In this document: piece by piece, positions 57,979 through 64,000 of the stretch
How the letters are laid out: each line of letters begins with the position of its first letter
Position numbering within the stretch: position 1 is the first letter of the stretch
DNA from: Mycobacterium szulgai
Lineage (GTDB): Bacteria; Actinomycetota; Actinomycetes; Mycobacteriales; Mycobacteriaceae
Assembly (NCBI RefSeq): GCF_002116635.1
Contig: NZ_LQPW01000144.1
Span: 1 to 64,000 of the forward strand
Length of the DNA: 64,000 nucleotides
Reading direction: 5' to 3'
The notes under the pieces: generated by a model
Told to the model about the DNA's origin: nothing
Seen by the model: only the letters and a program-made list of their open reading frames with translations
The model's database searches: none
Translations under genes and position numbers: made by a program

Positions 57979-59460
57979 ATGGCGATCTGGATGGCGATAC
58001 CCCCCGAGGTCCATTCGGCCCAGTTGAGCAGCGGGTCCGGGCCCGGTGGCATGTTGGCCGCGGCCGGCGCATGGCGATTGCTGAGTGCGGAGTATGCGGC
58101 CGTGGCCGACGAGTTGCGCGGCGTCCTGGCGGCCGTGCCGGCCGGGGCGTGGCAGGGGCCTACCGCCGCCCGGTATGTGGCTGCCCATCTGCCCTACCTG
58201 GCCTGGCTGACCCGTGCCACTGCCAACAGCGCGAGCGCCGCCGCCCGGCACGAGACCGCGGCAGCGGCTTATGCGACGGCACTGGCCGCGATGCCGACCC
58301 TGGCCGAACTGGCGGTCAACCATGCGACGCATGCGGTCTTGGTCGCCAGCAACTTCTTCGGGATCAACACCATTCCGATCGCGCTGAACGAGGCCGACTA
58401 CGTGCGCATGTGGGTCCAGGCGGCCACCGCGATGACTACCTATCAGGCGGTCTCGGCCGCCGCGGTGGACCCCGCGCCGCAGACCGACCCGGCGCCCCCG
58501 ATCCAGACCGCGCATGCCGACCACGCCGACGGCACCGACCAGACCGACACGGGCGGGGACAACGGCGGAATCGTCGACAACGACGGCGGTGACCCGACCC
58601 AGCTGAGTTGGTACGTGAATCGGGTCACCGAGGTGTACCAGACGCTGGCCCAAGACCTGGCGAACTTCCCGCAGGATCCGGCCGGCTCCATCGCGCAGGT
58701 CGAGGCCCACATTCCGCTGCTGGTGGCCGACGAGGTCGGTCACCTGGGTGAGGTGATCAACACGTTCACTCCGGAGTTGCAGGGGCTGGCACTCGCCCTG
58801 CCAAGTGCCAACCTCGGCTTCTTCGGCGGTGCGGCGGGGCTGAGCGGACTGGCCGGAATCCAGCCCGGCGCGCTCCCTGCGTCGGCGGCACCGGCGCCAG
58901 ACGTCCCCGAGCCCGCCCTGCACGCCGTCGCGAGCTCGCCGGTCGTCAGTGCGGCGGCCGCGCCGGCCGGTGCCCCGGCCCCGGCGCCGGCTCCGACGGG
59001 TGCGCCCGCCACCATCCCCGCGGCCGGAGCCCCGCCGCCGACCGCGGCCGTCGCGGCCGCCCCCTTTCCTTATCTAGTGGGTGGGCCCGGCATCGGTAGC
59101 GGCTCGGCGATGGCCGCCGGCGCCGCCCGCAAGGCGCCGGAACCCGATCCGGTGGCGACGCCGGCAGCGGCGGCGGCGTCGGCCGGCGCCGAAGGCCGAG
59201 CGCGACGGCGCCGTCGCGCGGCGATGCCGGATCGTGGTTACCGGCACGAGTTTCTGGGTCTCGATGCCTCGGAGCCGCAGCCTGTGGTGGTGCTGGCATC
59301 CGACCGTGGTGCGGGGGTACTAGGCTTTGCCGGCACGTCGGCGTCCGGTGCTGCCGCCGACCCGATGGGACTTGCCACTCTGGCCGGTGACGCGTTCGGC
59401 GGCGGCGCGGTCAGTCCAATGCTGCCAGGAACCTTTGATAATGAAAATCATATTCAGTAA
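57979..59460 (+). CDS. PPE-PPW family protein, second copy
   Basis: A 493-residue PPE protein, clearly a paralogue of the first copy: PPE at residues 8-10, NFFGINTIPIALNEADYVRM identical in both, then a shorter acidic loop (HADHADGTDQTD, with His179 and His182), a Pro/Ala-rich middle, a basic stretch and GFAGT. The final PPW motif is altered: PMLPGTFDNE has Phe where PPW proteins have Trp. ATG at 57979 is behind GGAGGGCCACGGGT; the upstream extension from 57889 is not PPE-like. Its last codons overlap a Zur-like box. H37Rv has only one PPE gene before eccA3, so this is a local duplication. Confidence 0.88.
   Translation: MAIWMAIPPEVHSAQLSSGSGPGGMLAAAGAWRLLSAEYAAVADELRGVLAAVPAGAWQGPTAARYVAAHLPYLAWLTRATANSASAAARHETAAAAYATALAAMPTLAELAVNHATHAVLVASNFFGINTIPIALNEADYVRMWVQAATAMTTYQAVSAAAVDPAPQTDPAPPIQTAHADHADGTDQTDTGGDNGGIVDNDGGDPTQLSWYVNRVTEVYQTLAQDLANFPQDPAGSIAQVEAHIPLLVADEVGHLGEVINTFTPELQGLALALPSANLGFFGGAAGLSGLAGIQPGALPASAAPAPDVPEPALHAVASSPVVSAAAAPAGAPAPAPAPTGAPATIPAAGAPPPTAAVAAAPFPYLVGGPGIGSGSAMAAGAARKAPEPDPVATPAAAAASAGAEGRARRRRRAAMPDRGYRHEFLGLDASEPQPVVVLASDRGAGVLGFAGTSASGAAADPMGLATLAGDAFGGGAVSPMLPGTFDNENHIQ
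59436..59456. promoter_or_regulatory. Zur-like box inside the 3' end of the second PPE gene
   Basis: Two overlapping AT-rich palindrome candidates, TGATAATGAAAATCA (59436-59450) and TGAAAATCATATTCA (59442-59456), match the Zur pattern and form the codons for the last residues (DNENHIQ) before the TAA stop at 59458-59460. They lie about 145 bases before eccA3, the natural place for a Zur operator of the ESX-3 operon. Confidence 0.7.
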
Positions 59461-59551
59461 GCTTCGGTATCCGGATAACACCCAAGGTCAGTGCCACTAG
59501 AAGGGGAGTTGCGTGGGGCATCGCACGATCTCGGTCGCCTCGACAGTTAGC

Positions 59552-59570
59552 TTAGGGAATGCTAACTTCG
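59552..59570 (+). promoter_or_regulatory. IdeR-like iron box upstream of eccA3
   Basis: TTAGGGAATGCTAACTTCG agrees with the IdeR consensus (TTAGGTTAGGCTAACCTAA) at 13 of 19 positions by eye. It ends 28 bases before the eccA3 start. ESX-3 is repressed by iron through IdeR in M. tuberculosis, so this position is expected. The gap between the PPE stop and eccA3 otherwise has only this box and weak ribosome-binding sequences. Confidence 0.6.
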
Positions 59571-59598
59571 GGAGGCTTACTTCCGGCGGCATCGGCTT

Positions 59599-61503
59599 AT
59601 GACGAACTTGAGTGCAGGAGACAGCAAGGGCGTGGAACGCGGTGATATCGGCATGCTGGCTCATCCACTCGCATCCCGGACCAATGGCCCGGTAAACGGA
59701 AAGGTCGATTCGGACGTCGTCAGCCGGTTCGCCACCTGTTGCCGGGCTCTCGGCATCGCGGTGTACCAGCGGCAGCGCCCAGCCGACCTGACCGCCGCCC
59801 GCACGGGATTCACCGCGCTCACCCGCATCGCCCATGACCAGTGCGACGCCTGGACCGGACTGGCCGCCGCCGGCGACCAGTCCGTCGCTGTCCTGGAAGC
59901 CGTCGCGCGCACCTCGGCCACAGCCGGATTGCTGCAGCGTCAGGTGGAATTGGCGCCCGGCGCGTTGGGCTTTCACTATGACACCGGGCTCTACCTTCGA
60001 TTCCGCGCTACCGACGCCGACGACTTCAGGCTCGCGTACGCCGCCGCGCTGGCGTCGACACGGGACGTCGGCAACTATGCCAAGGCCAACGACCTGGTCA
60101 ACGAAATAGCCGCGCGCCGGCCGAGCTGGCGGGAGGCGCGCTGGCTGTCCGTGGTCGTCAACTACCGGGCCGAGCGCTGGTCGACGGTGGTCAAGCTGCT
60201 CACCCCGATCGTCAACGATCCCGGTCTCGACGAGGCCTTCACGCACGCCGCCAAAATCACCCTGGGCACCGCGCTGGCCCGGCTGGGCATGTTCGCGCCG
60301 GCACTGTCCTATCTCGAGGAACCCGACGGTCCCGTCGCAGTTGCGGCGGTTGACGGCGCGCTGGCCAAGGCGCTGGTGCTGCGTGCCCACGTGGACGAGG
60401 AGTCGGCAGCAGAAGTGCTGCAGGACCTGTATGCGGCCCATCCGGAGAACGAACAGGTCGAACAGGCCCTCTCGGATACCAGCTTCGGCATCGTAACCAC
60501 CACGGCCGGCCGGATCGAGGCTCGTACCGATCCGTGGGATGTCGCGACCGAGCCCAGCGCGGACGACTTCATCGACCCTGCGGCGCACGAACGCAAGTCC
60601 GCGCTGCTACACGAAGCCGAGCGTCAGCTCGCCGAATTCATCGGTCTCGACGAGGTCAAGAACCAGGTCTCGCGGCTGAAGAGCTCGGTGGCCATGGAGC
60701 TGGTGCGCAAGCAGCGTGGACTGGCGGTCGCCCAGCGCACCCACCACCTGATCTTCGCCGGCCCCCCGGGAACCGGTAAGACGACGATTGCCCGCGTCGT
60801 CGCCAAGATCTATTGCGGCCTAGGGCTTTTGAAGCGGGAGAACATTCGCGAAGTGCACCGCGCCGATCTGATCGGCCAGCACATCGGCGAGACCGAGGCC
60901 AAGACCAACGCCATCATCGACAGCGCACTGGACGGAGTGCTGTTCCTCGACGAGGCCTACGCCCTGGTGGCCACCGGCGCCAAGAACGACTTCGGCCTGG
61001 TGGCCATCGACACGCTGCTGGCGCGGATGGAAAACGACCGCGACCGGCTGGTGGTGATCATCGCGGGCTACCGCGCCGATCTGGACAAGTTCCTGGACAC
61101 CAACGAGGGCTTGCGGTCGCGCTTCACCCGCAGCATCGACTTCCCGTCGTACACGTCGCATGAGCTGGTGGAGATCGCGCACAAGATGGCTGAGCAGCGC
61201 GACAGCTTCTTCGAAGAGTCGGCGCTGCAGGATCTGGAGGCGTTGTTCGCCAAGCTGGCCTCGGCGACGACACCCGACGCCAACGGAATCTCGCGGCGCA
61301 GCCTGGACATCGCCGGCAACGGCCGGTTCGTGCGCAACATCGTCGAGCGCTCCGAAGAGGAACGTGAATTCCGGCTCGACCATTCAGAACACGCCGGAAC
61401 CGGCGAATTCAGCGACGAGGAACTGATGACGATCACCGCCGCCGACGTGGGCAAATCGGTCGAGCCGCTACTGCGCGGTCTGGGACTCTCGGTGCCGGCA
61501 TGA
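59599..61503 (+). CDS. eccA3: ESX-3 AAA+ ATPase EccA3
   Basis: A 634-residue ESX-3 ATPase (H37Rv Rv0282, 631). The N-terminal half has tetratricopeptide-like helices (EHDQCDAWTGLAAAGDQ-type repeats up to about residue 270). The C-terminal CbxX/CfqX AAA+ domain has Walker A G-P-P-G-T-G-K-T at 388-395, Walker B VLFLDEAYAL, and a long sensor region ending SRRSLDIAGNGRFVRNIVER. EccA proteins act in the cytosol, probably releasing or remodelling PE/PPE and Esx substrates from chaperones. ATG at 59599 has no good Shine-Dalgarno. Its stop overlaps eccB3 by 4 bases (ATGA), so the genes form one operon. Confidence 0.95.
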   Translation: MTNLSAGDSKGVERGDIGMLAHPLASRTNGPVNGKVDSDVVSRFATCCRALGIAVYQRQRPADLTAARTGFTALTRIAHDQCDAWTGLAAAGDQSVAVLEAVARTSATAGLLQRQVELAPGALGFHYDTGLYLRFRATDADDFRLAYAAALASTRDVGNYAKANDLVNEIAARRPSWREARWLSVVVNYRAERWSTVVKLLTPIVNDPGLDEAFTHAAKITLGTALARLGMFAPALSYLEEPDGPVAVAAVDGALAKALVLRAHVDEESAAEVLQDLYAAHPENEQVEQALSDTSFGIVTTTAGRIEARTDPWDVATEPSADDFIDPAAHERKSALLHEAERQLAEFIGLDEVKNQVSRLKSSVAMELVRKQRGLAVAQRTHHLIFAGPPGTGKTTIARVVAKIYCGLGLLKRENIREVHRADLIGQHIGETEAKTNAIIDSALDGVLFLDEAYALVATGAKNDFGLVAIDTLLARMENDRDRLVVIIAGYRADLDKFLDTNEGLRSRFTRSIDFPSYTSHELVEIAHKMAEQRDSFFEESALQDLEALFAKLASATTPDANGISRRSLDIAGNGRFVRNIVERSEEEREFRLDHSEHAGTGEFSDEELMTITAADVGKSVEPLLRGLGLSVPA

Positions 61504-63083
61504 CCAACAATGAGCCGTCCGGCGAATGGGCCGAAGCGCGGCGCTCATTCGCGTCCCGGACACCGGCCAACGACAACCCCGACAAGGTGGTGTACCGGCG
61601 CGGTTTCGTCACCCGGCATCAGGTGACCGGCTGGCGGTTCGTGATGCGGCGCATCGCTTCCGGTATCGCGCTGCACGACACCCGGATGCTCGTCGACCCG
61701 TTGCGCACCCAGTCCCGCGCGATCCTGATGGGCGCGCTGCTGCTGGTCACCGGACTGGTTGGCTGCTTTGTGTTCTCGCTGATCCGGCCCAACGGGCAGG
61801 CGGGGACCAACCCGGTGCTCGCCGATCGCTCGACCGCGGCTTTGTATGTGCGTGTGGGCGACGAGCTGCACCCGGTGCTCAACCTGACCTCGGCCCGGCT
61901 CATCGCGGGCAAACCGGTCAACCCGACGACGGTGAAAAGCACTGAGCTGGACCGGTTTCCGCGCGGCAACCTGATCGGTATCCCGGGCGCGCCCGAGCGC
62001 ATGGTGCAAAGCACCTCGCACGACGCGGACTGGACGGTGTGCGATGCGGTCAGCGGAGCCGGTGGGCGTGCCGCGAGCACCGGGGTCACGGTGGTCGCCG
62101 GGGCACCCGACAGCACCGGCCCGCGGGCGGCCACACTCGGTGCCGGACAAGCGATCCTGGCCGACAACGGCGGCGGCACCTGGTTGCTGTGGGACGGCAA
62201 ACGCAGCCGCATCGACCTGGCCGATCACGCCGTAACGAGTGCTCTCGGGCTGGGCGCCGAGGCGCCGCGGCCCATCGCCCTTGGGCTGTTCAACGCGATA
62301 CCCGAGGCGCCGGCGCTGACCGCTCCGATGATCCCCAATGCCGGCACCCCGGCGAACTTCGCCGTGCCGGCGCCGATCGGGGCGGTCGTCACCGCGTACT
62401 CGCTGGACAAGACTCCACCCGACAGCTACTACGCGGTCGCACCCGACGGCCTGCAACCGATCTCGCCGGTGCTGGCCGCGATCCTGCGCAACACCAATTC
62501 CTATGGCCTGCAACAGCCGCCGCGCCTGGGCGCCGACGAGGTGGCCAAGCTGCCCGTCTCTCGGTTGCTGGACACCACGCGCTACCCGGCCCAGCAGGTC
62601 AGCCTCGTCGATGCGGCCCGCAGCCCGGTTGCCTGTGCCTTCTGGAGCAAGCCGGCCGGGGCGGCCACCAGCTCGTTGACCTTGTTGTCCGGCTCGGCGC
62701 TGCCGGTGGCCGAGGCGGTGCGCACCGTCGAGCTGGTCGGCGGCGTGGCGCCGGGAGTGGCCACCCGTGTCGCGCTGCCGCCCGGCACGGGGTATTTCAC
62801 CCAGACCGTGGGTGGCGGCGCGGCCGCACCGGCCACCGGGTCACTGTTCTGGGTCTCCGATACCGGCGTGCGCTTCGGCATCGACACCGAAGGCGAAGCC
62901 GGGCGCAAAACCGTTGAGGCCCTTGGCCTGCAAGCACCTGCGCTCTCGATACCGTGGTCCGTACTGTCGTTGTTCGCACCCGGGCCGACGCTGTCGCGCA
63001 CCGACGCGCTGCTCGCGCACGACGGCCTGCCACCCGACACCAAGCCCGGCCGCCCCGCGGCGGCAGAGGGGGAGCCCCGATGA
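61500..63083 (+). CDS. eccB3: ESX-3 membrane component EccB3
   Basis: A 527-residue EccB (H37Rv Rv0283, 538). A short cytosolic N-terminus is followed by one membrane helix at residues about 74-95 (ILMGALLLVTGLVGCFVFSL); the rest faces the periplasm and forms the repeat domains of EccB (VLNLTSARLIAGKPVNP, then ETLGLQAP-like VEALGLQAPALSIPWSVLS near the end). It is part of the membrane-embedded core complex with EccC3, EccD3 and EccE3. ATG at 61500 overlaps the eccA3 stop; the stop overlaps the eccC3 start by 4 bases. It ends in a Pro/Ala-rich tail. Confidence 0.94.
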   Translation: MTNNEPSGEWAEARRSFASRTPANDNPDKVVYRRGFVTRHQVTGWRFVMRRIASGIALHDTRMLVDPLRTQSRAILMGALLLVTGLVGCFVFSLIRPNGQAGTNPVLADRSTAALYVRVGDELHPVLNLTSARLIAGKPVNPTTVKSTELDRFPRGNLIGIPGAPERMVQSTSHDADWTVCDAVSGAGGRAASTGVTVVAGAPDSTGPRAATLGAGQAILADNGGGTWLLWDGKRSRIDLADHAVTSALGLGAEAPRPIALGLFNAIPEAPALTAPMIPNAGTPANFAVPAPIGAVVTAYSLDKTPPDSYYAVAPDGLQPISPVLAAILRNTNSYGLQQPPRLGADEVAKLPVSRLLDTTRYPAQQVSLVDAARSPVACAFWSKPAGAATSSLTLLSGSALPVAEAVRTVELVGGVAPGVATRVALPPGTGYFTQTVGGGAAAPATGSLFWVSDTGVRFGIDTEGEAGRKTVEALGLQAPALSIPWSVLSLFAPGPTLSRTDALLAHDGLPPDTKPGRPAAAEGEPR

Positions 63084-64000
63084 GCCGACTGATCTTCGAG
63101 GCGCGCCGACGGCTGGCGCCGCCGAGCACTCGCAAGGGCACCATCGCCATCGAGGCGCCGCCCGAGCTGCCCCGGGTGATTCCCCCGTCGCTGCTGCGCC
63201 GGGCGTTGCCCTACATGATCGGCATCCTGATCGTCGGCATGATCGTCGCCCTGGTCGCCACCGGGATGCGGGTGATCTCCCCGCAGACGCTGTTCTTCCC
63301 GTTCGTGCTGTTGTTGGCGGCCACCGCGCTGTACCGCGGTAATGACAACAAGATGCGCACCGAGGAGGTCGACGCAGAGCGCGCCGACTATCTGCGCTAC
63401 CTGTCGGTGATCCGGGACAACATTCGGGCTGCGGCAGCCGAACAGCGCGCGGCCGCGCAGTGGTCGCATCCCGAGCCGGCTGCGCTGGCAGCGGTGCCTG
63501 GTTCGCGCCGGCAATGGGAGCGCGATCCGCACGACCCCGACTTCCTGGTGGTGCGAGCCGGGCGCGACTGTGCGCCGTTGGCGATCGCGTTGCGGGTCAA
63601 CGACATCGCCGACGAGATCGACCTGGAGCCGGTGTCGCACAGCGCATTACGCGGTTTGCTCGATACCCAGCGCACGGTGCGCGACGTGCCGACTGGCATC
63701 GACCTGACCAAGGTTTCGCGGATCACTGTCACCGGGGACGGGGCTGACGTGCGTGGCGCGTTGCGCGCATGGATCGCCCAGGCGGTGACCTGGCACGACC
63801 CGACCGTACTCGGGGTGGCGCTGGCCACCCGTGATCTGGAATGCCCCGACTGGTCCTGGCTGAAGTGGCTGCCGCACGTGGACATTCCCGGGCAGGTCGA
63901 CGGCGTCGGCCCGGCCCGCTACCTGTCCACCGATCCCGACGAGCTGGTCGTGCGGCTTGGCCCGGCACTCGTGGACCGTCCCGCCTTCACCGGTACCCGG
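63080..64000 (+). CDS. eccC3: ESX-3 FtsK/SpoIIIE-type ATPase EccC3, N-terminal 307 residues
   Basis: The gene runs off the right edge. The first 307 residues are seen: a cytosolic start MSRLIFEARRRLAPPSTRKG, two membrane helices at about 43-62 and 69-84 (PYMIGILIVGMIVALVATGM, LFFPFVLLLAATAL), the stalk, and the beginning of the degenerate first ATPase region (DPHDPDFLVVRAGRD, HSALRGLLDTQRTVRD, VDIPGQVDGVGPARYLSTDP). The Walker motifs lie beyond the window. It matches H37Rv EccC3 (Rv0284). EccC3 drives ESX-3 substrate secretion. It is coupled to eccB3 by an ATGA overlap, with GAGGGGGAG just before the start. Confidence 0.95.
   Translation, partial: MSRLIFEARRRLAPPSTRKGTIAIEAPPELPRVIPPSLLRRALPYMIGILIVGMIVALVATGMRVISPQTLFFPFVLLLAATALYRGNDNKMRTEEVDAERADYLRYLSVIRDNIRAAAAEQRAAAQWSHPEPAALAAVPGSRRQWERDPHDPDFLVVRAGRDCAPLAIALRVNDIADEIDLEPVSHSALRGLLDTQRTVRDVPTGIDLTKVSRITVTGDGADVRGALRAWIAQAVTWHDPTVLGVALATRDLECPDWSWLKWLPHVDIPGQVDGVGPARYLSTDPDELVVRLGPALVDRPAFTGTR

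Overview
The window is chromosomal DNA of a slow-growing, non-tuberculous Mycobacterium related to the M. tuberculosis complex. Evidence: high GC, a large PE_PGRS gene, PPE-PPW genes, GTG starts, and a gene order that follows M. tuberculosis H37Rv Rv0236c to Rv0284 (Rv numbers are from memory, not a search). It is not M. tuberculosis itself: several H37Rv genes are absent (vapBC24, cobU/cobQ1/PPE2, oplA/narU, PE_PGRS3/4) and several local genes are extra. I cannot name the species.

Layout. 1-5529: the tail of one PE_PGRS gene and a complete 1647-residue PE_PGRS with an internal 555-bp tandem repeat. 5533-11787: cell-envelope genes aftD, a 57-residue membrane protein, lpqI and a TetR regulator. 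11808-16828: an accessory catabolic island (LLM flavin oxidoreductase, two SDRs, a P450, a TetR regulator, a SnoaL-like protein) with one palindromic operator occurring three times. 16887-23948: a ClC channel and the lipid genes htdX, fabG4, fadA2, fadE5. 24130-28273: a 2OG-Fe(II) oxygenase, a flavin reductase-like protein, a radical SAM enzyme and a coupled MFS transporter. 28277-32178: succinate dehydrogenase/fumarate reductase genes. 32243-33480: a PEP-mutase-family protein and a small heat-shock protein. 33697-40501: nitrite assimilation (nirBD, a CbiX-like protein, the NnaR-type HemD/winged-helix regulator, narK3). 40710-45141: aac(2'), pxpC, pxpB, Tat lipoprotein fecB2 and a LigD-type polymerase domain. 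45227-55294: fadD2, fadE6 and redox/hydrolase genes with two TetR regulators. 55379-64000: the start of the ESX-3 locus, namely a duplicated PPE pair around a methyltransferase, then eccA3, eccB3 and the first part of eccC3.

How the genes work together. The nitrogen genes form one module: NarK3 transports nitrate/nitrite, NirBD reduces nitrite with siroheme, and the HemD-fold/winged-helix protein regulates. ESX-3 is a metal-responsive type VII secretion system; Zur-like boxes stand before the first PPE and inside the 3' end of the second, and an IdeR-like box stands before eccA3. The lipid genes carry paired palindromes that suggest shared TetR control.

The least explained parts are the radical SAM/MFS pair, the three-site operator of the P450 island, and the His/Asp-rich loop of the Zur-controlled PPE protein. 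I saw no tRNA, rRNA, CRISPR array, insertion sequence or phage gene.
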